From Hymenobacter metallicola (lineage in GTDB: Bacteria; Bacteroidota; Bacteroidia; Cytophagales; Hymenobacteraceae), in contig NZ_SRMB01000002.1 in NCBI RefSeq assembly GCF_004745645.1, positions 806,001 to 870,000 on the forward strand: a stretch of 64,000 nucleotides of DNA, given 5' to 3'. Below, piece after piece: positions 18,838 through 27,667 of this stretch. Below the pieces are notes generated by a model that did no database searches, was not told the origin of the DNA, and worked only from the letters and a program-made list of their open reading frames with translations. Within the stretch, counting starts at the first letter, position 1. Every line of letters starts with the position of its first letter. The position numbers and the translations under genes are program-made.

Positions 18838-19374
18838 ATGTCACCTACCGGCACCTTTTTTACGCACCGCCGCCTCATTGGCCTGGCCGTAGGGGCACAA
18901 ATGCTCTTTCTGCTGGCCGTAGCCGCCGCCGGCTACGCCACCACCGCGCTGGGGCGTACCATCACGCTGCGCACCACGCCCGTCGACCCGCGCGACCTGC
19001 TCTACGGCGACTACGTGCGGCTCAACTACACAATCAGCCAGGTGAAGCCCACGCTCTGGCACGGCCCCGAGGCTCCCAAAAAACACCAGCCGGTGTACGT
19101 AGTGCTCCACGCCCAGAATGGCGTGTATGAAGCCGCCGGCGTGTATGCCACCGAACCCGCCGTGGCCCCGGAACAAGCTATTCTGCGCGGCTGGGTCATG
19201 GACAGCTGGCGTCATGGTCTGCGCCTGCGCTATAACCTGGAGCGGTACTACGTACCCGAAAACTCCGGCCAGACGCTGGAAAAAGCCGGTGCCCGCCGCC
19301 CCTTGCTCGTGCGCGTCAGCGTAGCGCCCTGGGGGCAGGCCCGCATTACCAAGGTTGAGGAGCTGCCGAAGTAG
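18838..19374 (+). CDS. GDYXXLXY domain-containing membrane-anchored protein
   Basis: 178 aa. One N-terminal membrane anchor (about residues 13-37), then the signature GDYVRLNY at residues 57-64, preceded by TTPVDPRDLLY. The rest is a compact periplasmic beta domain ending VRVSVAPWGQARITKVEEL. The family is named only by its motif and is nearly always coupled to a DUF2157 protein, as here, with a two-base gap. Function unknown. Confidence 0.92.
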   Translation: MSPTGTFFTHRRLIGLAVGAQMLFLLAVAAAGYATTALGRTITLRTTPVDPRDLLYGDYVRLNYTISQVKPTLWHGPEAPKKHQPVYVVLHAQNGVYEAAGVYATEPAVAPEQAILRGWVMDSWRHGLRLRYNLERYYVPENSGQTLEKAGARRPLLVRVSVAPWGQARITKVEELPK

Positions 19375-19388
19375 CTCGGTGACTGGCG

Positions 19389-19907
19389 CTATAAGCCGTG
19401 CTGCCGAAGCAAGTCGTAGTCCCCTTGCGCCATGTCTACCAGCGCGTAACGGTACATATCAGTGATGTTCATCTCATCCAACACATCGACCATATTGCGG
19501 TATTTGGCTTTATCCGAGGACTTGATTAAGACGATAAATTTGCCGCTTTCTGCTTTTTCCTGCAGCAATACTTGCCGCAGGCCCGTAGCTGTCAAGCTGG
19601 TTGTGTGCATTTCAGGTTTAACATCTACTGACAGTAGGCCGTAGTAGTAATGCACCTTGTTGTTCTCCCCTAGGATTAGCGTCATTGCCCCAACACACGG
19701 TCCTAGTGTTGACTGTTCATGATCCATCTTCGGCTTCACCGGCATCGACAACGGCAGTACGGTCGTTTTAGTGAAGTCCGCGGCCAATAGGAAAAAAGTC
19801 ACCAGCAGAAAGCCCAACCCGACCATTGGCGTCATGTCCGGGTGCAGAATCCGGCGGAAGCTCCGGCGGGCGGAGCGCTGGTAAGCGAACTGCCGAAAAT
19901 TAGCCAT
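19389..19907 (-). CDS. ExbD/TolR-like protein, copy 1, lacking the membrane aspartate
   Basis: 172 aa. One membrane segment (TPMVGLGFLLVTFFLLA, about residues 26-42), then a periplasmic domain ending NMVDVLDEMNITDMYRYALVD, as in ExbD of Bacteroidota. In normal ExbD the motif is TPMVDLxF and the Asp carries protons; here it is Gly (codon GGG). It is a tandem duplicate of the gene at 19930. The first 100 or so bases of the two are almost identical while the rest has diverged. No exbB, tolQ or tonB lies next to them. Confidence 0.85.
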   Translation of the reverse strand: MANFRQFAYQRSARRSFRRILHPDMTPMVGLGFLLVTFFLLAADFTKTTVLPLSMPVKPKMDHEQSTLGPCVGAMTLILGENNKVHYYYGLLSVDVKPEMHTTSLTATGLRQVLLQEKAESGKFIVLIKSSDKAKYRNMVDVLDEMNITDMYRYALVDMAQGDYDLLRQHGL

Positions 19908-19929
19908 TGAGGGATAGTGAAGGCAAAAG

Positions 19930-20448
19930 CTAGAGGTTGTACCGCTTCAGCAGGGCATAATCGAGTTTATACAAGTCCATTACCGCGTACTTTTTCTGGT
20001 CGGTAATATTCATCTCATCTAGCACGTCCACTAAGTCACGATACTTAGCATCGGCGGTAGGCTTAATCAGAATGACTACGCTAGGGTTTGAGGCCCTTTC
20101 TTCGAGTATAAACCGGCGCAGCCCACTAGAACCACCATAAATAGTATGCAGCTTCGGCATCTCCTCGAAGTACATTCCTTTGTAATAATGCACTTGTCCG
20201 CCTTTACCAAGTAATAATGTTAGAGCACCGGCACTTCTACATCCACAACACGTTCCTTCCTCACGACTGGAAACCGGCATCGTTAGCTGCATTACCGTTG
20301 GCTTTTTAAAGTCCGCGGCCAATAGGAAGAAGGTCACCAGCAGAAAGCCCAACCCGACCATTGGGGTCATGTCCGGGTGCAGAATGCGGCGGAAGCTCCG
20401 GCGGGCGGAGCGCAGACTGGTATTAGGAGCGGGTTGGGAGTTGGCCAT
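19930..20448 (-). CDS. ExbD/TolR-like protein, copy 2, lacking the membrane aspartate
   Basis: 172 aa, the same architecture and length as copy 1: short basic N-terminus (RSARRSFRRILHPDM), one membrane segment with TPMVGLGF in place of TPMVDLxF, and a periplasmic domain ending LVDVLDEMNITDQKKYAVMD. It carries an extra CCGC motif (about residues 66-69) where copy 1 has a single Cys. It is 22 bases upstream of copy 1, so they are co-transcribed. Without the proton-carrying Asp neither copy is expected to drive a motor alone; a structural or regulatory partner of an ExbBD complex is a possibility. Confidence 0.85.
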   Translation of the reverse strand: MANSQPAPNTSLRSARRSFRRILHPDMTPMVGLGFLLVTFFLLAADFKKPTVMQLTMPVSSREEGTCCGCRSAGALTLLLGKGGQVHYYKGMYFEEMPKLHTIYGGSSGLRRFILEERASNPSVVILIKPTADAKYRDLVDVLDEMNITDQKKYAVMDLYKLDYALLKRYNL

Positions 20449-20524
20449 AGCGAGTAAGATATAGAAACCTGACGTTCAGGCAACGGCTCACTGTGGCGCT
20501 TTGTTGTACGAGGCTCTAAAGCCG

Positions 20525-21103
20525 CTACTGCTCGAAGCGCCACACGCGCGTGGGAGTCACGCAGGCATGCAGACGCACGTCGCCCGCCCAGGCATCGGTA
20601 ATGCGCAGCACGGGGTCTTCTAGGGCGAGGCCGATGCGCCGCACGTCGGGGCGGCACTGCTGCAGAAACCGGTCGTAGAAGCCTTTGCCGTAGCCCACGC
20701 GGTGGCCGGCCTCGTCGAAGGCCAGCAGCGGAATCAGCACCGCGTCCAGCTCTTGGGGGGACACTTCTTCGGCATTCAGGGGCTCGGGCACGTCCCAGGC
20801 ATTTTCAACCAGCTCGGTTTCGGGCGTGAGCAGGTAGTGACGCAGGGAAAGCCCGTCTTCCTGCATCACGGGCACTGCCACGCGCACCCGCGGGTACTCG
20901 CGCCAGAAGCGGCGAATAATGCCCCAGGTATCCAGTTCGCGCTGCCGCTGAATGGGCAAAAACACGTGCACGGTCTGCAGGCGGGTGAGGTCGGTTTCCT
21001 GGAATAGCCGCGCGGCCACCTGCTGGCTGCGGGTCGCCAGCTCCAGGTCCGACAGGGCCCGGCGCCAGGACAGCATCTGCCGGCGCAGTTCACTTTTCAC
21101 CAT
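20525..21103 (-). CDS. 5-formyltetrahydrofolate cyclo-ligase
   Basis: 192 aa with the family motifs: an N-terminal KSELRRQMLSWRRAL (ATP/folate site), VFLPIQRQRELDTW, and the C-terminal LLAFDEAGHRVGYGKGFYDRFL (magnesium- and phosphate-binding). It converts 5-formyl-THF to 5,10-methenyl-THF with ATP, recycling folate. Cytoplasmic. It lies 38 bases from the next minus-strand gene upstream. Confidence 0.95.
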   Translation of the reverse strand: MVKSELRRQMLSWRRALSDLELATRSQQVAARLFQETDLTRLQTVHVFLPIQRQRELDTWGIIRRFWREYPRVRVAVPVMQEDGLSLRHYLLTPETELVENAWDVPEPLNAEEVSPQELDAVLIPLLAFDEAGHRVGYGKGFYDRFLQQCRPDVRRIGLALEDPVLRITDAWAGDVRLHACVTPTRVWRFEQ

Positions 21104-21141
21104 ATAGCAACGAAGCCCTCAGAGGTAGTTGTTGGAGTTAA

Positions 21142-22017
21142 TTAGTCCTGCACCGTTACGTAAAAGCTGATTTTGGGCTGCATGCCCGCCAGTACCGCCC
21201 CTACCGAGGCCCGCTCCCAGCTCGCCTGACTGGTTTGGCGCAGGTAAAAATCGTTGTTGGCGTAGCCCAGCCCCGCTACAAAGGCCAGCTGCGACTTCAC
21301 CTTGGCATTTTCGGGGCCGCCAATCCACTCCAGGGTCAGCATAAAGTCCTCGTCGAGAATCAGCTGGTCGGGCGTGAGGTCCACGCTGATGGGGCCTTTC
21401 TCCACGCTGGTCTTCACGATGACGTCGCGGCGCAGCAGCTTTTCCTCCGAGGGCTTGCCGTTGGGCAGCAGGCGGTAGATGTTGACCCGGAAAGTCAGCG
21501 GGCCGCTCTGGTTGTAGGCCACGTTGAAGTTAGCATTCAGCAGGCGGGTTGGCTTGTTTTTCAGGTTGATAACCGAGCCGATTTCCGTGCCCAGGTCGTT
21601 CGACGACATCGACAGGGTGCCGCTGGCATCGGGTTTGTTGAAGCCCAGTACCCGGGTCCGCTTGTACAGGCCTTTGGCTTTCACTTTCACCTCGCGCAGC
21701 ACCACGGCCTCGGGGCTCAGCTCCACCGCCGGCCGCTGCTGCAGCTCCTGCACCCGCAGCAGGCGCGGCCGGTACCCCAGGCTCGACACCCGTACCGTGT
21801 CGGTGGCCTGAGCCGTTTCGAGGCGCAGCTGGTAGGCCCCCAGCTCGTTAGCCACCGTGCCCACGCCTTTGCGCAGCACCCCGATATTGACATAGGGCAG
21901 CGGCTCGTGGGTCTTGGCATCGAGCACCGTGCCCGTAATGGTTTGGGCTTGCGCTAGAGCAGCAACCAAGAGCAAGGCCGGTAAGAGCAGGGCTGGACGT
22001 AGAGAGGATATTGGCAC
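21142..22017 (-). CDS. Carboxypeptidase-regulatory-like (CarboxypepD_reg) domain envelope protein
   Basis: About 291 aa taking the GTG at 22017, which gives one normal signal peptide (PALLLPALLLVAALAQAQ). A GTG at 22068 would add a second hydrophobic stretch before it. The mature protein starts with the CarboxypepD_reg module (ITGTVLDAKTHEPLPYVNIGVLRKGVGTVANELGAYQL, VSSLGYRP), as in SusC N-termini. Then comes a beta-rich region with SSNDLGTEIGSVINLKNKPTRL and a C-terminal domain ending ISFYVTVQD. Such proteins are common in the Bacteroidota cell envelope; the ligand is unknown. Confidence 0.82.
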   Translation of the reverse strand: MPISSLRPALLLPALLLVAALAQAQTITGTVLDAKTHEPLPYVNIGVLRKGVGTVANELGAYQLRLETAQATDTVRVSSLGYRPRLLRVQELQQRPAVELSPEAVVLREVKVKAKGLYKRTRVLGFNKPDASGTLSMSSNDLGTEIGSVINLKNKPTRLLNANFNVAYNQSGPLTFRVNIYRLLPNGKPSEEKLLRRDVIVKTSVEKGPISVDLTPDQLILDEDFMLTLEWIGGPENAKVKSQLAFVAGLGYANNDFYLRQTSQASWERASVGAVLAGMQPKISFYVTVQD

Positions 22018-22125
22018 GACGAGGATTAGCAGGGATACCCAGATAAAATGCAGAGCAATATAAAGCACGCTAGGCGCACCCGGAATAGCCGAATGCGCCT
22101 AGGGCTTAAATCCTCGGGCCGCCGG

Positions 22126-23706
22126 TTACTCTTCCTCCACCACGGCAAACTCCAGGGCCAGCGGCTCGAAGCCATCCAGCAGCTGGGCTATAAACCCCGG
22201 GTTGTTAATCAGAATGGACAACACGTTATCCACCCGTTCCTGCAGGTCGCCGCCCGGAAACAGTTTTTCCTTGACGGCCGTGAGCTGGGAGTAGGCGGTT
22301 TCGTGCTTGGCTTCGGCGGCTTTGCTCAGGCGTTTTTCCAGGCCGGCCACGCCGCCAGCCGTTTTCTGGGCTTCGGCGGCCACGGTTTTCACCAAGGTCG
22401 GGTCGAGGCGCTGGGCCAGGTCGGTGATTTGCTGAAAAGCCGTGGCAATGGCCTGCTGCTGGTCCCGCAGGCTGATTTCCTCCTGGCCCAGGGTGGCGCC
22501 CACCTGCTTTTTGAGCTCGGCCAGGGGCCGGAAAATATCGGTGGGTGTGAGGCCCAGCTTGCGTAGCTTGCCGGCCGCCGCCTTGCCCAGATACAAGGCC
22601 GAGTTGCGCAGTAGCAGCATCGGAAAGGGCACTTGGTTGTCGCTGAATACCTGCTTGAGCTGAAACCAGTAGGCCACCTCGGCCCCGCCGCCAATGTAAC
22701 ACAGGTTGGGCAGCAGCATTTCCTGGTACAGAGGCCGCAGCACCACGTTGGGGCTGAAGCATTCGGGTTGGCGGCGGGCCAGCTCCAGCAGCTCCTGCTG
22801 GCTGTAGCACAGCTCCGTATTGCGCACGGCATAACAGTCGCCGTCGAGTTCCAGCCGCTCCCGCTTGCCTTCCTTGGTCAGGAAAAACAGGTTCAGCGGC
22901 CGGGAGTAAATCTGGGGCTTGTAGCCGGCGGCTTCTAACTGCGCATTGGTAGCCTGTACTGCGTGGTTAGAAGCCTGCTCCTGGATTTCGCGCTCCAGCA
23001 CCGGCACCAGGGCCTGCTTCAGCGCGGCGCTGTCGCCGTCGATGCTCACCAGCCCGTACTGCCCGAACAGGGCGTGCACCAGGCGGCGGGTGGCGTCGGC
23101 GAGAGTGCCGCCGGCCTGGTAGGCTTCCCGAAACGCAGCCGGCACGTCGGCGGGCAGCTGGTCGAGAATCTGCTCCGCGAGGCCATCCAGGGCCATGCGG
23201 CCCACCGGCCCACCGACCCGCTCACTGTGCCACTCGTGCTTTTTGCCGAAGAGGTGAAAGTGGTTGATTTCGGCGAAGTCGTGGTCCTCGGTGGCCATCC
23301 AGTACACGGGCACGAAGTCGTACTGCGGGTACTGCTCCTTGAGCTGCCGGCTCAGCTTCAGGGTCGTGATAATCTTGTAGATGAAATACAGCGGCCCGGT
23401 GAGCAAATTCAGCTGGTGGCCGGTTGTGACGGTGAAGGTGGTATCCTGGCTGAGCAGTTCCAGGTTGGTGGCCACGGCCGGATGCACTTCGTCCAGCCCC
23501 TGGTATTGCTCCCGCAGGGCCGCTACCAGCCGCTGCCGGGCCGCGGGCGAGTAGGCGGCCTGCTTCTCAGCTATCTGGGCCCCAAACTCCTCCAGCCGCG
23601 GAAACCGGTGGTAAAAAGACTGCAGCGCGGGGTTCTGAGTGATATAATCGGCTATAAAGGACGAGAAGGCGCCGGTGGCGGCGTAGCTCAGATGATGCAG
23701 GGGCAT
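22126..23706 (-). CDS. bshC: Bacillithiol biosynthesis cysteine-adding enzyme BshC
   Basis: 526 aa from the ATG at 23706 (MPLHHLSYAATGAFSS). An open extension upstream to 23784 is not conserved. Landmarks: VTTGHQLNLLTGPLYFIYKI, PVYWMATEDHDFAEINHF, FSPNVVLRPLYQEMLLPNLCYIGGGAEVAYW, and a C-terminal coiled coil with the zinc/ADP region. It ligates cysteine to GlcN-malate, the last step of bacillithiol synthesis, a low-molecular-weight thiol used by Firmicutes and many Bacteroidota. bshA and bshB are not in the window. Confidence 0.95.
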   Translation of the reverse strand: MPLHHLSYAATGAFSSFIADYITQNPALQSFYHRFPRLEEFGAQIAEKQAAYSPAARQRLVAALREQYQGLDEVHPAVATNLELLSQDTTFTVTTGHQLNLLTGPLYFIYKIITTLKLSRQLKEQYPQYDFVPVYWMATEDHDFAEINHFHLFGKKHEWHSERVGGPVGRMALDGLAEQILDQLPADVPAAFREAYQAGGTLADATRRLVHALFGQYGLVSIDGDSAALKQALVPVLEREIQEQASNHAVQATNAQLEAAGYKPQIYSRPLNLFFLTKEGKRERLELDGDCYAVRNTELCYSQQELLELARRQPECFSPNVVLRPLYQEMLLPNLCYIGGGAEVAYWFQLKQVFSDNQVPFPMLLLRNSALYLGKAAAGKLRKLGLTPTDIFRPLAELKKQVGATLGQEEISLRDQQQAIATAFQQITDLAQRLDPTLVKTVAAEAQKTAGGVAGLEKRLSKAAEAKHETAYSQLTAVKEKLFPGGDLQERVDNVLSILINNPGFIAQLLDGFEPLALEFAVVEEE

Positions 23707-23851
23707 AGCGAAGAGAACAATTGGCGGTGCAAGGTCCGGAAAAAAATACAGCGCAGCGGCAATTTCCGGCACTCCCGGGCGCACCTCGCCACCAGTTTTG
23801 CTGTTGACAAAGCTCTACGCCCGTCTTGAATAGGAGTCAAACCGCATCCGC

Positions 23852-24067
23852 ATGAATCTGTTTCAGCTCCTGGGCTTGTGGCTCCTCATTGTGGTGCCCC
23901 TGCCCTGGATATACACGCTCATTTACATCCAACGAGGTCATTTTCCGGGGCGGTGGGAAAAGCGCCGCTGGTTTCATACCGTACTTACTCAGCCAGTTAT
24001 CGGCTTGGTGCTCTACTGGACCCGGGGCCACCGCCGCCGAAGGTCCAAACGAAAAAAAGCTGCCTGA
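23852..24067 (+). CDS. Small two-segment membrane protein (PLDc_N-like)
   Basis: 71 aa with two hydrophobic stretches (LLGLWLLIVVPLPWIYTLIY and TQPVIGLVLYWTRG) and a very basic C-terminus (HRRRRSKRKKAA). The PVIGLVLYW pattern recalls the PLDc_N module at the start of cardiolipin synthases, here as a free-standing gene. The coding end overlaps the left arm of a terminator hairpin: the last codons and the stop form the stem. Possible but not proven; divergent from bshC with a 145-base gap. Confidence 0.55.
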   Translation: MNLFQLLGLWLLIVVPLPWIYTLIYIQRGHFPGRWEKRRWFHTVLTQPVIGLVLYWTRGHRRRRSKRKKAA

Positions 24068-24082
24068 ACGGGCAGCTTTTTT
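24053..24082. terminator. Bidirectional intrinsic terminator
   Basis: 12-bp stem AAAAAAGCTGCC / GGCAGCTTTTTT with loop TGAACG. It overlaps the end of the small membrane protein gene and serves it and the convergent rimO gene (minus strand also ends in T). Confidence 0.88.
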
Positions 24083-24106
24083 CTTTAGCAAGGTTACTGG
24101 AAGCCG

Positions 24107-25420
24107 TTACACCAGCTTGCCGTACAGGTCGAAGTCGGAAGCATCGGTGATTTGCACGTTGGCAAAGCCGCCGAGCGACACGTACGTGTCGGGCGTGGCG
24201 GGCACCAGCACTTCGTTGTCGACCTCGGGCGAGTCGAACTCGGTGCGGCCCACGTAGTAGCCGCTTTCCTTACGGTCGAACAGGACCTTGTAGGTGTTGC
24301 CTACTTTCTGCTCGTTGAGCTCCATCGAAATACCCTGCTGCAACTCCATGATCTGGTCGGCGCGGTCCTGCTTTACGTCGGCGGGCACGTCGTCGGCCAG
24401 GGTATAGGAGTGCGTGTTGTCCTCGTGCGAGTAGGTGAAGATGCCCAGGCGCTCAAACTTGGTTTGCTCCACGAAGTCGTAGAGTTCCTCGAAGTCCTGC
24501 TGGGTTTCGCCGGGGTGGCCGGCAATGAGGGTGGTGCGCAGGGCAATACCGGGCACCCGCTGCCGGATGGTATCGACCAGCTCCACCGTGCGGCGCTTTG
24601 AAATGCCGCGACGCATGGTTTTGAGCATGTTATCCGAAATATGCTGCAAGGGCATGTCCAGGTACTTGCAGATATTTTCGCGCTCCATCATCACATCCAG
24701 GGCGTCCAGCGGGAACTGCGAGGGGTAGGCGTACTGCAGCCGAATCCAGTCGATGCCGTTCACGTCGGAGAGGTTGCGCAGCAAATCAGCCAGCTTCCGC
24801 TCCCCATAGGCCTGCAGGCCGTAGTAGGTCAGGTCCTGGGCAATGAGAATCAGCTCCTTGGTGCCCATGGAGGCGAGGCGCTTGGCTTCCTTCACCAGGT
24901 CATCGATGGGCCGGTCGACGTGCTTGCCGCGCATCAGCGGAATGGCGCAGAACGAGCAGGGCCGGTTGCAGCCCTCGGCAATTTTAAAGTAGGCGTAGTG
25001 GCGGGGCGTAGTAATGAGCCGCTCGCCCACCAGCTCGTGCTTGTAGTCGGCCTCCAGGGTCTTCATCAGCTGGGGCAGCTCCAGGGTACCGAAGTAGGCG
25101 TCTACCTGCGGAATTTCCACCTCCAGGTCGTCCTTGTAGCGCTGCGAGAGGCAGCCCGTTACGTAGAGCTTGTCGAGGCGGCCGGCTTCCTTCTCGTCGG
25201 CGTAGCGCAGGATGGTGTCGATGCTTTCCTGCTTGGCGTTGTCGATAAAGCCGCAGGTATTGATAATCACGATGTTGGCGTCGCTCTTGTCGGCCTCGTG
25301 GGTTACCTGGAAGTTGTTGGCCTGCAGCTGCCCCATCAGCACCTCCGAATCGACGAGGTTTTTAGAGCAGCCCAGGGTGATGACGTTGACTTTATTGGCC
25401 AGCTGGCTTCTTACTTTCAT
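24107..25420 (-). CDS. rimO: Ribosomal protein S12 methylthiotransferase RimO
   Basis: 437 aa. N-terminal MTTase domain with Cys18, Cys56 and Cys90 for the first 4Fe-4S cluster (NVITLGCSKNLVDSE, INTCGFI, VTGCLSQR). Radical-SAM domain with C151-x3-C155-x2-C158 (CNRPCSFCAIP), and a C-terminal TRAM domain (VGNTYKVLFDRKESGYYVGRTEFD). It adds a methylthio group to Asp88/89 of ribosomal protein S12. In Bacteroidota rimO normally follows ftsY directly; here a broken esterase gene lies between. Confidence 0.97.
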   Translation of the reverse strand: MKVRSQLANKVNVITLGCSKNLVDSEVLMGQLQANNFQVTHEADKSDANIVIINTCGFIDNAKQESIDTILRYADEKEAGRLDKLYVTGCLSQRYKDDLEVEIPQVDAYFGTLELPQLMKTLEADYKHELVGERLITTPRHYAYFKIAEGCNRPCSFCAIPLMRGKHVDRPIDDLVKEAKRLASMGTKELILIAQDLTYYGLQAYGERKLADLLRNLSDVNGIDWIRLQYAYPSQFPLDALDVMMERENICKYLDMPLQHISDNMLKTMRRGISKRRTVELVDTIRQRVPGIALRTTLIAGHPGETQQDFEELYDFVEQTKFERLGIFTYSHEDNTHSYTLADDVPADVKQDRADQIMELQQGISMELNEQKVGNTYKVLFDRKESGYYVGRTEFDSPEVDNEVLVPATPDTYVSLGGFANVQITDASDFDLYGKLV

Positions 25421-25502
25421 GCGAGTGGTATAAGCGGACGGCCGGACAATTTCTTAGCACTGAGAAAGTTGCCGGTTGAAGTCCGCAGCGGAATTTGGAG
25501 CG

Positions 25503-25510
25503 CAAAGGTA
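25503..25510 (-). promoter_or_regulatory. -7 promoter box of rimO
   Basis: Minus-strand TACCTTTG, perfect match to TAnnTTTG, 83 nt before the rimO ATG. Suggests rimO is transcribed on its own rather than only from ftsY. Confidence 0.55.
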
Positions 25511-25631
25511 CGCACCCGGCAACGCCTTTTCCTACTCGGAAGGTTTCTTTGTGTGACAGAACCGCCACTCCCGGCTTCTGCGTGGCAGGGTCCATGGCTG
25601 CACAGCACCGTAGCAGTGGCGCCAGCCCGGG

Positions 25632-26558
25632 CTATTTGCCCAGCAGGAACCGCAGGGGCCAGTCGAGGCGGCGGCTCCAGGCTTTTTCGCTGTGGTCCTG
25701 GCCCGGCACGTAGCGCGTCTGCCAAGATGCCGCAGTGTAGCCCCGGGCCTGCACCACGGCATCTACTTCGCGCTGAATAGCCGGGTACAGTGCATCCAGC
25801 GTCTGGTCGCCGCAGTCGAAATACAGCTTGTGGGTGCGCGGGCTGGGCAGGGCGGTGCGCAGGTAGCGCAAAAAGGCCGCGGGCATAGGATTGTTGCGCA
25901 GCGTGAACGTGCCGGGCCAGTGCGTCGACAGGCAGGCCGCCCCCCCGAATACTTTCGGATACTCGCACAGGGCATACAGCGAAATCAGTCCCCCCATGCT
26001 GCTACCGGCCACAAACGTATGCCGCCGGTCGGTGTACACGCGGTACTTGCGGTCAATCAGGGGCTTAAGCTCCGTCACCAGAAAACGCAGGTAAGCATCG
26101 GAATTGGGCTGAAACGGCTCGGTAGCGCGGCCCGCCTGCTGGAGCTGCTGCTACACGGTGTCGCGCTCGGCCGCGCTGAGCTGCGCAAACGGCTTCTGCG
26201 GAAAGTAATTCGGGTGGCGACGCGGGCCGGCATTCCAGATGCCTACTACTAGTACGTCCTGCAACTGCCCGTCGCGTTGCAGCCGGGTCACCACATCATC
26301 TACGTTCCACGCCTGCTGGTTCCAAGTAGTAGTGCTGTCAAACAGCATCTGCCCATCGTGCATGTACAGTACCGCAAACCGGCGCTTACCGTCGTAGTTA
26401 GCCGGCAGCCACACGTCCACGGCCCGCGGCTCCACGAGCTTGGAAGCAAAGCTGCCGAGGTGCTCGATGCGGCCGGCTACGGGTTGTTGCAACGCGGTTT
26501 GGGCTTGCAGCGGTAGACTTATGCGCAGCAGCAGGACCAGGAAGATGAATAGACGCAC
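25632..26558 (-). pseudogene. Secreted alpha/beta-hydrolase esterase (esterase-D-like) with an in-frame stop codon
   Basis: A single reading frame, interrupted once by TAG at 26151-26153. The first part, from GTG 26558 (a TTG at 26606 is also in frame), has a signal peptide and VDVWLPANYDGKRRFAVLYMHDGQMLFD. After the stop the same frame goes on through VAGSSMGGLISLYALCEYP (nucleophile Ser), YFDCGDQTLD and GQDHSEKAW (acid and His). The family is the putative esterase / enterochelin-esterase-like group. The stop lies in a CAG-rich stretch (V-stop-Q-Q-L-Q-Q), so one C-to-T change in a Gln codon explains it. About 308 codons in all; a recent null mutation, a sequencing error, or readthrough. Confidence 0.8.
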
Positions 26559-26585
26559 GGCAACCAGGCTTTTCAACCCGTAAAA

Positions 26586-26665
26586 CGGACATTCCGAGCG
26601 AAACAAGAAATCCGGGTACTGCCCAACCGGCAGGCCCAGGCTCCTCGCCTCGCTCGGAATGTCCG
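26586..26665. repeat. Inverted repeat between ftsY and the esterase gene
   Basis: 16-bp perfect arms (CGGACATTCCGAGCGA at 26586-26601 and its complement at 26650-26665) with a 48-base centre holding a smaller GC-rich fold. It lies just outside the likely esterase start and may end the ftsY transcript or be a dispersed repeat. Confidence 0.7.
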
Positions 26666-26676
26666 CTTTGGCAGGT

Positions 26677-27657
26677 TTACTTCTTCGAAAACAGCGAGTT
26701 GACGTACGTATGCCGGTCGAAGAGCTGCAGATCGGTCATCTTCTCGCCGACCCCAATGTAGCGCACCGGAATGTTGAACTGGTCGGAAATGCCGATAACT
26801 ACGCCGCCCTTGGCCGTGCCGTCGAGCTTGGTAATGGCCAGGGCCGAAACCTCCGTGGCTTTGGTGAATTCCTTGGCCTGCAAAAAGGCATTTTGCCCCG
26901 TGCTGCCGTCGAGTACCAGCAGCACCTCGTGCGGAGCATCGGGAATCACCTTCTGCATCACGCGCTTAATCTTGCTAAGCTCGTTCATCAGGTTCACCTT
27001 GTTGTGCAAGCGGCCGGCCGTGTCGATAATGACTACATCAGCACCCATTTCCACCCCTTTCTGTACTGCATCGTAAGCCACCGACGCCGGGTCGGTATTC
27101 ATGCCGTGGGAAATGACGGGCACGCCTACGCGCTGCCCCCAGATGATGAGCTGATCCACGGCGGCGGCTCGGAAGGTGTCGGCCGCGCCGAGCACTACCT
27201 TCTTGCCGGCCGAGTGGAAGCGGTGGGCCAGCTTGCCGATGGTGGTGGTTTTACCCACCCCGTTCACGCCCACCACCATAATCACGAAGGGCTGCCCGGT
27301 ATTGTCGGCCCGGTCCAGGATGGCGCGCGAGCCGGTGGCCCCGCTGTTGGCATCGAGCAGGCCGGCAATTTCCTCGCGCAGAATACGGTCCAGCTCCGAG
27401 GTGCTCACGTATTTGTCGCGGGCCACCCGCTTCTCGATGCGGTCAATGACCTTCACGGTCGTATCAATGCCGACGTCGGCGTGTACCAGCACGCTCTCCA
27501 GATCGTCGAGCACAGCCTCATCCACGGTGGTTTTGCCCACTACGGCTTTGCTGAGCTGGTCGAAAAAGCTGGTTTTAGTTTTTTGCAGGCCTTCATCAAG
27601 CGCCTGCTGCTGCTCCTTGCTTTCCTTGTCCTTCTTGAAAAAATCGAAGAGGCCCAT
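26677..27657 (-). CDS. ftsY: Signal recognition particle receptor FtsY
   Basis: 326 aa. Short N-terminal region (GLFDFFKKDKESKEQQQ), then the NG domains of SRP GTPases: GVNGVGKTTTIGKLA (P-loop), DTFRAAAVDQL, DTAGRLHNK (G3), TKLDGTAKGG (G4) and YIGVGEKMTDLQLF. It docks SRP-ribosome complexes at the membrane. The acidic A domain of E. coli FtsY is absent, as is usual in Bacteroidota. It belongs to the rpmB-rpmG-DUF4295-ftsY-rimO neighbourhood typical of the phylum. Confidence 0.97.
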   Translation of the reverse strand: MGLFDFFKKDKESKEQQQALDEGLQKTKTSFFDQLSKAVVGKTTVDEAVLDDLESVLVHADVGIDTTVKVIDRIEKRVARDKYVSTSELDRILREEIAGLLDANSGATGSRAILDRADNTGQPFVIMVVGVNGVGKTTTIGKLAHRFHSAGKKVVLGAADTFRAAAVDQLIIWGQRVGVPVISHGMNTDPASVAYDAVQKGVEMGADVVIIDTAGRLHNKVNLMNELSKIKRVMQKVIPDAPHEVLLVLDGSTGQNAFLQAKEFTKATEVSALAITKLDGTAKGGVVIGISDQFNIPVRYIGVGEKMTDLQLFDRHTYVNSLFSKK

Positions 27658-27667
27658 ACGGTCAGAT

